A stretch of 14,545 nucleotides of DNA from CADEED01 sp046733635 (GTDB lineage Bacteria > Pseudomonadota > Gammaproteobacteria > Steroidobacterales > Steroidobacteraceae). Position numbers and translations under genes: made by a program. Location: assembly GCA_046733635.1 (NCBI GenBank), contig JBKPPO010000371.1, positions 1 to 14,545 on the forward strand, read 5' to 3'. The notes under the pieces are model-generated. The model saw nothing but the letters and a program-made list of their open reading frames with translations. It did no database searches and was not told the DNA's origin. Every line of letters starts with the position of its first letter. Positions within the stretch are counted from its first letter, which is position 1. Positions 6,388 to 12,898 of the stretch are shown piece after piece.

Positions 6388-6410
6388 CTCGGGTCAGACA
6401 TGGGCGTCAA
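6382..6410 (-). promoter_or_regulatory. Candidate promoter of the padR-PspC-hydrolase unit
   Basis: On the minus strand, TTGACG (6410-6405) and TACCTT (6387-6382) are separated by exactly 17 bp. The -35 matches 5 of 6 consensus bases. The -10 matches 3 of 6, including the most conserved first, second and last positions. Transcription would start near 6375, about 20 nt before the ATG. Confidence 0.55.
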
Positions 6411-6416
6411 CAGGGG

Positions 6417-6445
6417 CTGTTAAAAAAACCGCTGTGCCGTACAAT
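6417..6445 (+). promoter_or_regulatory. Candidate promoter of the rimP-nusA-infB operon
   Basis: TACAAT (6440-6445) is a 5 of 6 match to the -10 consensus, with CTGTTA (6417-6422) as a weak -35 after a 17-bp spacer. An A7 run lies just after the -35. The expected start is near 6452. It is arranged back to back with the padR promoter, the two -35 boxes being 6 bp apart, so binding at one may affect the other. Confidence 0.5.
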
Positions 6446-6451
6446 CCGCGC

Positions 6452-6527
6452 CCTCGATGGGGTAGGGCGTCATGGCCCGCGAGTGACCCGAGTGATGTTC
6501 AAGGCCCCGTTGGGGCTTTAGTTTTTT
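6452..6527 (+). ncRNA. Short terminated leader RNA upstream of rimP
   Basis: From the predicted start near 6452 to the U-tract ending at 6527, transcripts stopping at the first terminator would be about 75 nt long. The segment is not a tRNA: it has no acceptor pairing, anticodon arm or CCA. E. coli has the initiator tRNA gene metY in this place. The only inner repetition seen is CGAGTGA at 6480-6486 and again at 6489-6495. It is either an attenuated operon leader or a small RNA of its own. Confidence 0.35.
6501..6527 (+). terminator. Intrinsic terminator 1 in the rimP leader
   Basis: AAGGCCCC (6501-6508), loop GTT and GGGGCTTT (6512-6519) form an 8-bp stem with one G-U pair. After AG comes T6 (6522-6527). 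It is a typical Rho-independent terminator placed before, not after, a coding gene, so it probably acts as an attenuator. Confidence 0.75.
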
Positions 6528-6575
6528 ATGGACCGGCTCCATTTATGGTCGCCGGGTGGATGGGAGGGCCGATAA
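6528..6575 (+). CDS. Possible 15-codon leader peptide before rimP
   Basis: ATG at 6528 opens the frame MDRLHLWSPGGWEGR, and its TAA (6573-6575) falls in the loop of terminator 2. It begins directly after the U-tract of terminator 1. No good ribosome binding site precedes it; GGGG lies 12 nt upstream, inside the terminator 1 stem. The ORF is short and may be chance. The position of its stop is the reason to list it, because a ribosome reading it would disturb the second hairpin. Confidence 0.2.
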   Translation: MDRLHLWSPGGWEGR

Positions 6576-6586
6576 GGCCCTTTTTT
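6565..6586 (+). terminator. Intrinsic terminator 2 in the rimP leader
   Basis: AGGGCC (6565-6570), loop GATAA and GGCCC with the first T (6576-6581) form a 5-6 bp GC-rich stem running straight into T6 (6581-6586). The rimP ribosome binding site AGGAGG begins 11 nt later. With terminator 1 it makes a tandem pair, as in the t1/t2 arrangement of the E. coli metY-rimP-nusA leader. Confidence 0.7.
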
Positions 6587-6607
6587 GTTGGTTCAGAAGG
6601 AGGGCGG

Positions 6608-7075
6608 ATGGACACGGCAATACACGACCGTCTCATCGCCCGTTTCGAACCGGAATTGCAGGGCCTGGGTTACGAACTCGTAGACGTGGAGTTCGCACCG
6701 GGGCCGGGTGGCGGCACGCTGCGCTTCTATATCGACCTGCCCCCGGAATCGGACAAGGGCATCGATGCGGAAGACTGCGCGAAGGTCAGCCACGCGTTGC
6801 TGGATTCGTTCGAGGCGAATGATCCTTACCCGGGTGACTACGCGATCGAAGTGTCTTCACCTGGACTGGATAGGGTGTTGCGCACGCCGGAGCACTTCGT
6901 CCGGTTCGTGGACAACCGCGTGAAGGTGGAGCTGCTGGCGCCGCGCGAGGGCCGCAAACGTTACACCGGAATGCTCCGCCGCGCGGATGGCGAGAGCATC
7001 GATCTGGATGTGGACAATTTTTCGGTGAGCATCAGGCTCAAAGAGATTTCAAGGGCGCGATTGGCGCCACTGTGA
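6608..7075 (+). CDS. rimP: Ribosome maturation factor RimP
   Basis: RimP binds the 30S subunit and helps ribosomal proteins S9, S19 and the central pseudoknot assemble. This copy has 155 residues, the usual length. The N-terminal alpha/beta domain spans 1-90, with LGYELVDVEF (20-29), TLRFYID (37-43) and the family signature YAIEVSSPGLDRVL (78-91). The C-terminal SH3-like barrel follows (93-155), with RVKVEL and YTGML. The strong AGGAGG at 6598-6603 fixes the ATG at 6608. An in-frame ATG at 6545 would add 21 residues coded through terminator 2 and has no ribosome binding site, so I reject it. nusA follows after 16 nt. Confidence 0.96.
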   Translation: MDTAIHDRLIARFEPELQGLGYELVDVEFAPGPGGGTLRFYIDLPPESDKGIDAEDCAKVSHALLDSFEANDPYPGDYAIEVSSPGLDRVLRTPEHFVRFVDNRVKVELLAPREGRKRYTGMLRRADGESIDLDVDNFSVSIRLKEISRARLAPL

Positions 7076-7091
7076 ACAGGTAGCTAGACCC

Positions 7092-8600
7092 ATGAACAAA
7101 GAGATTCTGCTGGTAGTGGACGCCGTCTCCAACGAGAAGAGCGTCGACAAGGAAATCATCTTCGGCGCGCTCGAAGCGGCGCTGGCTTCGGCTACCCGCA
7201 AGAAACACGGCGAGGAATGGGACGTGCGCGTCCAGATCAATCGCAAGACCGGTGACTACGACACCTTCCGCCGCTGGAAGGTCTTCGCGGACGATTCGCG
7301 CGAGATGGAAGTGCCCCAGCGCGAATTGCGCCTGGAAGACGCGCTCGACATCAACAAGGAAGCCGAAGTTGGCGGCTACGTCGAGGAACCGATGGAATCG
7401 GTGGCATTCGGCCGCATCGCCGCGCAGCAGGCCAAGCAGGTCATCGTGCAGAAGGTGCGCGAAGCCGAACGTTCCCAGGTGGTGGACGCGTACCAGGATC
7501 GCGTGGGCCAGCTCGTTTCCGGCGTGGTCAAGCGCGTGGACCGCAACGGCATCTATGTGGACCTGGGCGGCAACGCCGAAGGTTTCGTGCCGCGCACGGA
7601 CATGATTCCGCGCGAGATCGTGAAGAGCCAGGACCGCATCAAGGCCCTGCTCAAGGAAGTGAAGAGCGCCACCGAGACGCAGCGTGGACCGCTGCTGTTC
7701 CTGTCGCGCACCGACCGCCAGTTCCTCATCGAGCTGTTCAAGCTCGAAGTGCCGGAAGTGGGCCAGGGCCTCATCCAGATCCTGGGCGCCGCCCGTGATC
7801 CCGGCGTTCGCGCCAAGATCGCCGTGAAGAGCCTGGAGCCTCGCGTGGATCCCGTGGGCGCCTGCGTGGGCATGCGCGGTTCGCGCGTCCAGGCGGTGTC
7901 GAACGAGATCGCCGGCGAGCGCGTGGACATCATCCCCGCGGACGACAATCCGGCGCAGTTCGTCATCAACGCCATGTCGCCGGCAGAAGTACTGTCGATC
8001 GTGGTCGATGAAGATTCGCACAGCATGGATATCGCGGTGGCGGAGGACAAGCTGTCGCAGGCCATCGGCCGCGGTGGCCAGAACATCCGTCTCGCCAGCC
8101 AGCTCACGGGCTGGGACCTCAACGTCATGACCGAGTCGGACGCCGAGGCCAAGAGCGACACCGAAGCCAAGACGCTGGTCGAGGCCTTCATGAAGCAGCT
8201 CGATGTGGACGAGGACGTCGCCACCATCCTGGTGCAGGAAGGTTTCTCCACGGTCGAGGAGGTTGCCTATCTACCGCAGTCGGAGCTCGCGAACATCGAA
8301 GAGTTCGACGACGAGATGGTCAAGGAGCTGCGCAACCGCGCGCGTGACGTGCTGCTGACGCAGGCGATCGCGAGCGAGGAGACGCTGGAGTCGGGCATGC
8401 CCGCCGACGACCTCCTGCTGCTCGAAGGCATGAAGCCGGACCTGGCGCTGGCGCTGGCACGCCGAGGTGTACGCACCCGCGAAGACCTGGCCGACCAGGC
8501 AGTGGACGATTTGCTGGATATCGAGGGGCTGACGGCGGACGAAGCCGGCAAGCTCATCATGAAGGCGCGCGAAATCTGGTTCGAGGCCGGGCGCGCTTGA
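7092..8600 (+). CDS. nusA: Transcription termination/antitermination factor NusA
   Basis: NusA binds RNA polymerase near the RNA exit channel. It promotes pausing, hairpin folding and intrinsic termination, and with other Nus factors supports antitermination in rRNA operons. The 502 residues show the N-terminal polymerase-binding domain (1-125), an S1 domain (about 137-200, GQLVSGVVKRVDRNGIYVDL), KH1 with GMRG (260-263) and KH2 with GRGG (326-329). Two C-terminal acidic repeats (about 363-425 and 438-497) are the form found in gammaproteobacteria, as in E. coli (495 residues). The ribosome binding site is weak (AGGTAG). Gaps to rimP (16 nt) and infB (9 nt) show one operon. NusA controls its own operon in E. 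coli, and the terminators upstream make that plausible here. Confidence 0.97.
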   Translation: MNKEILLVVDAVSNEKSVDKEIIFGALEAALASATRKKHGEEWDVRVQINRKTGDYDTFRRWKVFADDSREMEVPQRELRLEDALDINKEAEVGGYVEEPMESVAFGRIAAQQAKQVIVQKVREAERSQVVDAYQDRVGQLVSGVVKRVDRNGIYVDLGGNAEGFVPRTDMIPREIVKSQDRIKALLKEVKSATETQRGPLLFLSRTDRQFLIELFKLEVPEVGQGLIQILGAARDPGVRAKIAVKSLEPRVDPVGACVGMRGSRVQAVSNEIAGERVDIIPADDNPAQFVINAMSPAEVLSIVVDEDSHSMDIAVAEDKLSQAIGRGGQNIRLASQLTGWDLNVMTESDAEAKSDTEAKTLVEAFMKQLDVDEDVATILVQEGFSTVEEVAYLPQSELANIEEFDDEMVKELRNRARDVLLTQAIASEETLESGMPADDLLLLEGMKPDLALALARRGVRTREDLADQAVDDLLDIEGLTADEAGKLIMKAREIWFEAGRA

Positions 8601-8609
8601 GGAGTCTGA

Positions 8610-11177
8610 ATGTCTGACGTGACCGTTGCGCAATTTGCCGAAGTCCTGAAAGTGCCGGTGGACAAGCTGCTCCTGCAGCTCGAGTCCGCGGGTATCCAGG
8701 TCGCCGGCCCACAGGCGTTGATCAGCGACGAGGCCAAGCTCGAGCTGCTCACGCACCTTCGCCGCGCGCATGGCGCCTCCGAGCCCACCAGCAAGACGCA
8801 GGTCGGCGCCGCCGCGCCCCGCAAGATCACACTGGCGCGCAAGACGCAGAGTGAACTCAAGCAGGCGAGCACTCAGGGCCGCGCGCGCACCGTGAACGTC
8901 GAAGTGCGTCACAAGAAGACGTACATCAAGCGTGACGTGCTGGAGGAGCAGAACAAGGCTCACCAGGACGAAGCGGACGTCAAGAAAAAGGAAATCGAAG
9001 CCGCCGAGGCCGCCGAACGCGAGCGCCAGGAATCCGCGCGCCGCGAAAGCGAGCGCATGGAGGCCGAGAACCGCCGCCGCATCGAAGACGAAGCGGCGAA
9101 GAAGAAGCAGGCCGAGGAGGCCCGACGCGCGCAGGAAGAAGCGCGCGTCAAACAGGAACAGGAAGCGCAGCGCCGCGCCGCCGCGGAAGCCGCGGCTGCC
9201 CACGCGCAGCCCGCGCGTCCCGAGCGCCACGCGCCTGCGAAGGCGACGGCCGCTCCGGCCGCCACGGATCCGTCGAAGGGCGACACGCGTTATGGCCGGC
9301 AGGAACTGCACGTGGCCAGCGGCGCCAGCGCGCGCAACAAGAAGAAAAAACGCGTCCGGGAACGCACCGGCACTGGCGGCGTGAGCACGGAGACGCGTCA
9401 CGCGTTCGAGATGCCCACCGCGCCCGTGAAGCGCGAAGTCACCATCGGCGAGACCATCACGCCGCAGGAGATCGCGCAGAAGATGGCCGTGAAGGCGACC
9501 GAAGTCATCAAGACCATGCTGAACATGGGCGTGATGGCCACGATCAACCAGCCGATCGACCAGGACACTGCGATCCTGATCGTCGAAGAGATGGGCCATA
9601 CCGCGAAGGCGCTCAAGGCCGACCAGGTCGAAGAAGATCTGCAGGGCGAACAGGCGCCCGAAGACGAACAGCCGCGTCCGCCCGTGGTCACCGTCATGGG
9701 CCACGTCGACCACGGCAAGACCTCGCTGCTCGATTACATCCGTCGCGCGAAAGTGGCCGCGGGTGAGGCGGGCGGCATCACGCAGCACATCGGCGCGTAC
9801 CACGTGGAAACGCCGAAGGGCATGATCACCTTCCTCGACACCCCGGGCCACGCGGCGTTCACCGCCATGCGTGCGCGCGGCGCCAAGGCCACGGACGTCG
9901 TGGTGCTGGTCGTCGCTGCCGATGACGGCGTCATGCCGCAGACCATCGAAGCCATCCAGCACGCAAAGGCGGCCGGAGTGCCGATCGTCGTGGCGGTGAA
10001 CAAGATCGACAAGCACGACGCGGATCCCGATCGCGTGCGCACCGAGCTCTCCAAGCACGAAGTGATCGCGGAAGAGTGGGGCGGCAACAACATCTTCGTG
10101 CCCGTGTCGGCCAAGACCGGCCAGGGCATCGATCAGTTGCTCGACGCCATCCTGCTGCAATCCGAAGTGCTCGAACTCAAGGCTCCGACCGACGGTCTCG
10201 CGACCGGCTTCGTGATCGAAGCGTCCATCGAGAAGGGCCGCGGCGCCGTTGCCACCGTGCTCATCAAGAAAGGCACGCTCAAGCTGGGCGATCCGATCAT
10301 CGCCGGCCATGAGTTCGGCCGCGTCCGCGCCATGTTCGATGAGAACGGCAAGGCCGTGGACACCGCTGGGCCGTCCATGCCCGTTCAGGTGCTGGGTCTG
10401 CAGGGAACTCCGAACGCGGGCGACGAAATCCTCGCGGTGGAGAACGAACGCAAGGCTCGCGAAGTGGCGTTGTATCGCCAGGGCAAGTTCCGCGACGTGA
10501 AACTCGCGAAGCAGGCCTCGAAGATGCAGGACATCATGGGTCAGCTCGAGGAGCAGAAGATCGGCAGCATCGCCATCCTGCTCAAGACCGACGTGCAGGG
10601 CAGCGCAGAAGCTCTGCGCGATGCGTTGAACAAGCTGTCCACCGAAGAGGTGGCGGTGAAGATCATCGCGAGCGGCGTCGGCGGCATCACGATCTCCGAC
10701 GTGCAGCTGGCCGCGGCCTCCAACGCGCGCATCCTGGGTTTCAACGTACGCGCCGACGGCGCGGCGCGCGATGCCATGAAGGACGCGGGCCTGGAGCCCA
10801 ACTACTTCAGCATCATTTACGAAGCCATCGACTACGTGAAGCAGTTGATGAGCGGCCTGCTGGCTCCGGAGATCAAGGAGCAGATCGTGGGTGTGGCGCA
10901 GGTTCGCGAAGTCTTCCGCTCGAGCAAGTTCGGCGTCGTTGCCGGCTGCCTGGTGACGGAAGGCGCGGTCAAGCGCAACAACCCGATCCGCGTGTTGCGC
11001 GACAGCGTGGTGATCTTCGAGGGCGCGCTGGAGTCGCTGCGCCGCTTCAAGGACGACGCCAACGAAGTGCGCGCCGGCACCGAGTGCGGTATCGGCGTGA
11101 AGAACTACCAGGACGTGCGCGTCGGCGATCAGATCGAGTGTTACGCCCGCGTCGAGGTGGCCCGCAGCATCCAGTGA
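8610..11177 (+). CDS. infB: Translation initiation factor IF-2
   Basis: IF-2 is the GTPase that places initiator fMet-tRNA on the 30S subunit and drives subunit joining. The 855 residues include an N-terminal IF2_N domain (1-50, VTVAQFAEVLKVPVDKLL) and a long charged Ala/Glu/Arg/Lys helical linker (about 100-200). A second IF2_N domain lies at about 278-330. The G domain has GHVDHGKT (364-371), GGITQHIG (388-395), DTPGH (410-414), NKID (464-467) and SAK (500-502). Domains II-IV follow, ending in the fMet-tRNA-binding barrel. GAGGAG before the ATG at 8610 is a good ribosome binding site, 9 nt after nusA. E. coli makes shorter forms from internal starts; whether this gene does is not evident. 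Confidence 0.97.
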   Translation: MSDVTVAQFAEVLKVPVDKLLLQLESAGIQVAGPQALISDEAKLELLTHLRRAHGASEPTSKTQVGAAAPRKITLARKTQSELKQASTQGRARTVNVEVRHKKTYIKRDVLEEQNKAHQDEADVKKKEIEAAEAAERERQESARRESERMEAENRRRIEDEAAKKKQAEEARRAQEEARVKQEQEAQRRAAAEAAAAHAQPARPERHAPAKATAAPAATDPSKGDTRYGRQELHVASGASARNKKKKRVRERTGTGGVSTETRHAFEMPTAPVKREVTIGETITPQEIAQKMAVKATEVIKTMLNMGVMATINQPIDQDTAILIVEEMGHTAKALKADQVEEDLQGEQAPEDEQPRPPVVTVMGHVDHGKTSLLDYIRRAKVAAGEAGGITQHIGAYHVETPKGMITFLDTPGHAAFTAMRARGAKATDVVVLVVAADDGVMPQTIEAIQHAKAAGVPIVVAVNKIDKHDADPDRVRTELSKHEVIAEEWGGNNIFVPVSAKTGQGIDQLLDAILLQSEVLELKAPTDGLATGFVIEASIEKGRGAVATVLIKKGTLKLGDPIIAGHEFGRVRAMFDENGKAVDTAGPSMPVQVLGLQGTPNAGDEILAVENERKAREVALYRQGKFRDVKLAKQASKMQDIMGQLEEQKIGSIAILLKTDVQGSAEALRDALNKLSTEEVAVKIIASGVGGITISDVQLAAASNARILGFNVRADGAARDAMKDAGLEPNYFSIIYEAIDYVKQLMSGLLAPEIKEQIVGVAQVREVFRSSKFGVVAGCLVTEGAVKRNNPIRVLRDSVVIFEGALESLRRFKDDANEVRAGTECGIGVKNYQDVRVGDQIECYARVEVARSIQ

Positions 11178-11192
11178 TGCGCGGGTAGTTCG

Positions 11193-11558
11193 ATGGCCGG
11201 TGGCAAGTCACAACGCCTCGCCCGCATCGAGGGCGAGATGCAACGCGTGTTGTCCACGCTGGTGTCGCGCGAGGTGCGCGACCCGCGCGTGGGCAACGTC
11301 ACGTTCACGGCCGTGAGCGTGGCGCCCGACATGTCCACGGCGCGTGTGTTCTTCATGCCTTTCGGTGACAAACACTCCCCGGAAGAAGTGGGCGAAGGCC
11401 TGAATCGCGCGGCGGGATTCCTGCGCGGCGAATTGGGCCGGGCGCTTTCGCTGCGCCACGCGCCCCGGCTCGAATTCCTGTACGACCGCCAGATCGAAAA
11501 CGCCGACAAGCTCACGCGCCTCATCGACGGCGCCGTGAAATCCGACCAGACCAAGTAA
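11193..11558 (+). CDS. rbfA: 30S ribosome-binding factor RbfA
   Basis: RbfA is a small KH-fold protein that binds immature 30S subunits near helix 1 and helix 45 of 16S rRNA and is needed for 16S 5' end maturation and cold growth. The 121 residues are close to the family norm (E. coli 133). Typical features are the basic start with RIEGEMQRVLSTLVSREVRDPRV (11-33), strand VTFTAVSVAPDMSTARVFF, the kinked helix with Ala-Ala-Gly (73-75) in place of a KH GxxG loop, and LRHAPRLEFLYD (87-98). The ribosome binding site is poor (GGGTAG). It lies 15 nt after infB, and its TAA overlaps the truB ATG by one base (TAATG), so truB is translationally coupled. Confidence 0.95.
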   Translation: MAGGKSQRLARIEGEMQRVLSTLVSREVRDPRVGNVTFTAVSVAPDMSTARVFFMPFGDKHSPEEVGEGLNRAAGFLRGELGRALSLRHAPRLEFLYDRQIENADKLTRLIDGAVKSDQTK

Positions 11559-12454
11559 TGCCCAACGGCATCCTCCTGCTCGACAAGCCCCAGGGGCTGA
11601 CGTCGAACGGTGCGCTTCAGCGCGTCCGCAAGGCCTTTGGCGCGAAGAGCGCCGGCCATGTCGGCACCCTGGATCCCATGGCCACCGGCATGCTGCCGCT
11701 CTGCCTCGATGAGGCCACCAAGGTCATTGCCGAGATCGAGTCCGGCGCCAAGGCCTACGATTTCACGGTACAGCTCGGAGCGCGCACGGATACGGGCGAT
11801 GCCGAAGGGCAGGTGATCGAGAGGCAGCACGTGCCCGTGCTCGACGACGCCTCGCTGGAACGCGTACTGGCCCGCTTTCGCGGACCCCAGCAGCAGGTGC
11901 CGCCCATGTATTCGGCACTGAAGCGCGACGGCCGGCCCTTGTACGAACTCGCGCGCCAGGGTGTGGAAGTGGAGCGCGCTCCCCGTGCGATCGAGATCCG
12001 TGCGCTCACGCTGACCCGGCGCTCGCCGGATTCCCTGCAGCTCTCCTGCGAATGCACCAAAGGCACCTACATCCGCGTGCTGGGCGAGGACATTGCGCGG
12101 GCCCTGGGCACGCTGGGGCATCTCACCCGGCTCCGGCGCACCTGGGTCGCGCCATTCCGCGATATGCCCATGCTGTCGCTGGAGGACGCCCTGGCGGGCG
12201 CCATGCCCGGTGGACCGTCCGTGCTCCTGGGCCCGGACACCGCCTTGCAGGCGCTGCCTCAGGCCCGATTGACCGCGGCACAGGTGTCGACCCTGCGGCA
12301 TGGGCAGGCCGTTCTGCAGCCTGCCGATCCCGATCCGGCGATCGGACAGCGGGTCAGGGCGTATGGACCCCAAGGGGAATTCCTCGGGCTCGCCGAGGCC
12401 CTGCCGGGGGGCTGGCTGCAGCCGCGGCGCCTCATGCAATCTTCCGTTTCGTAA
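11558..12454 (+). CDS. truB: tRNA pseudouridine(55) synthase TruB
   Basis: TruB converts U55 in the T-loop of nearly all tRNAs to pseudouridine and also acts as a tRNA-folding chaperone. The protein has 298 residues. The catalytic Asp is Asp39 in GHVGTLDPMATG (33-44). The stacking Tyr is Tyr67 in KAYDFTVQLG. PPMYSALKRDGRPLYELAR (115-133) and CTKGTYIRVLGEDIA (166-180, with Tyr171 and Arg173) complete the active site. A PUA-like RNA-binding domain occupies roughly residues 235-298. The start shares a base with the rbfA stop. After its TAA there are 82 nt before rpsO, which has its own candidate promoter. Confidence 0.97.
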   Translation: MPNGILLLDKPQGLTSNGALQRVRKAFGAKSAGHVGTLDPMATGMLPLCLDEATKVIAEIESGAKAYDFTVQLGARTDTGDAEGQVIERQHVPVLDDASLERVLARFRGPQQQVPPMYSALKRDGRPLYELARQGVEVERAPRAIEIRALTLTRRSPDSLQLSCECTKGTYIRVLGEDIARALGTLGHLTRLRRTWVAPFRDMPMLSLEDALAGAMPGGPSVLLGPDTALQALPQARLTAAQVSTLRHGQAVLQPADPDPAIGQRVRAYGPQGEFLGLAEALPGGWLQPRRLMQSSVS

Positions 12455-12480
12455 ACCTATGCTTTGCGGAACCTTTTCTG

Positions 12481-12486
12481 TAGAAT
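12481..12486 (+). promoter_or_regulatory. Candidate -10 element of an rpsO promoter
   Basis: TAGAAT at 12481-12486 (5 of 6 match) lies 51 nt before the rpsO start in the truB-rpsO gap. No -35 with proper spacing is clear; TTGCGG at 12464 is only 11 bp away. In E. coli rpsO likewise has its own promoter after truB. The call is by eye. Confidence 0.4.
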
Positions 12487-12495
12487 TCGCGCCCG

Positions 12496-12523
12496 CAAAA
12501 TACGGCAGAAATCTTACGTTTTG
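12496..12523 (+). promoter_or_regulatory. Possible rpsO leader stem (S15 autoregulation)
   Basis: CAAAA (12496-12500) can pair with TTTTG (12519-12523), extended by CG/CG after a 2-nt bulge. The last G also begins the ribosome binding site GAGGA. S15 represses its own mRNA in E. coli and other bacteria through unrelated leader structures, so this is a place to look. The stem is A/T-rich and weak. Confidence 0.2.
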
Positions 12524-12536
12524 AGGAATGAACCTG

Positions 12537-12806
12537 ATGTCTCTTGCCACTGAAAAGAAAACCGGCGTCGTCGCGCAATTCCAGCGTGCCGCCAACGACA
12601 CCGGCTCGCCGGAAGTCCAGATCGCGCTGCTCTCGGAGCGCATCAATGGTCTCGGCGAACACTTCGGCGCGCACAAGCGCGACCATGCTTCGCGTCGCGG
12701 GCTCGTGAAGCTCGTGAACCAGCGCCGCAAACTCCTCGACTACCTCAAGGCCACCAAGCCTTCGAAGTACCAGGAGGTTGTCGAGCGGCTGGGACTCCGC
12801 CGCTAA
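12537..12806 (+). CDS. rpsO: 30S ribosomal protein S15
   Basis: S15 is a primary 16S rRNA-binding protein that organises the central domain of the 30S subunit and forms a bridge to 23S rRNA. From the ATG at 12537 it has 89 residues, exactly the family length. Conserved segments are DTGSPEVQIALLSERI (21-36), HFGAHKRDHASRRGL (42-56) and QRRKLLDYL (62-70), ending in ERLGLRR. An ATG three codons earlier (12528) directly abuts GAGGA, leaving no spacing, whereas 12537 has that ribosome binding site at 9 nt, so the later start is chosen. pnp follows beyond a terminator-like hairpin, as in E. coli. Confidence 0.97.
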   Translation: MSLATEKKTGVVAQFQRAANDTGSPEVQIALLSERINGLGEHFGAHKRDHASRRGLVKLVNQRRKLLDYLKATKPSKYQEVVERLGLRR

Positions 12807-12819
12807 ATCCCCGAACCCC

Positions 12820-12847
12820 AAGGCCGCGCTTCCTGCGCGGCCTTTTT
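12820..12847 (+). terminator. Intrinsic terminator/attenuator between rpsO and pnp
   Basis: AAGGCCGCGC (12820-12829), loop TTCCT and GCGCGGCCTT (12835-12844) form a perfect 10-bp stem running into T5 (12843-12847), followed by CG and more T. It starts 14 nt after the rpsO stop. E. coli has a comparable terminator between rpsO and pnp that is partly read through. Confidence 0.88.
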
Positions 12848-12866
12848 CGTTTTGTCATTACGCACT

Positions 12867-12884
12867 CGAAGCATTTGGGCTTCG
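12867..12884 (+). promoter_or_regulatory. Hairpin in the pnp leader, next to its ribosome binding site
   Basis: CGAAGC (12867-12872), loop ATTTGG and GCTTCG (12879-12884) form a perfect 6-bp stem ending 2 nt before AAGGA (12887-12891). In E. coli the pnp leader folds into a stem cut by RNase III, after which PNPase represses its own translation. This stem is much shorter, so a similar role is only a suggestion. Confidence 0.4.
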
Positions 12885-12898
12885 TGAAGGAAACCAGC

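Noticed and set aside
6446..6530. A metY-like tRNA gene upstream of rimP
   Set aside because: I looked for an acceptor stem, anticodon arm with CAT, GTTCAAATC-type T-loop and CCA end. None of these fit together here.
6545..6607. Alternative RimP start at the in-frame ATG 6545
   Set aside because: There is no ribosome binding site, it would code through terminator 2, and the RimP family begins close to the ATG at 6608, which has a strong AGGAGG.
8271..10310. 679-codon open frame on the minus strand opposite nusA and infB
   Set aside because: It lies antisense to highly conserved coding sequence and has shadow composition (many His, Arg, Leu, Asp) and no recognisable motif.
12528..12536. Alternative RpsO start at ATG 12528
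   Set aside because: The GAGGA ribosome binding site abuts it with no spacing. The start at 12537 gives the family length of 89 residues.
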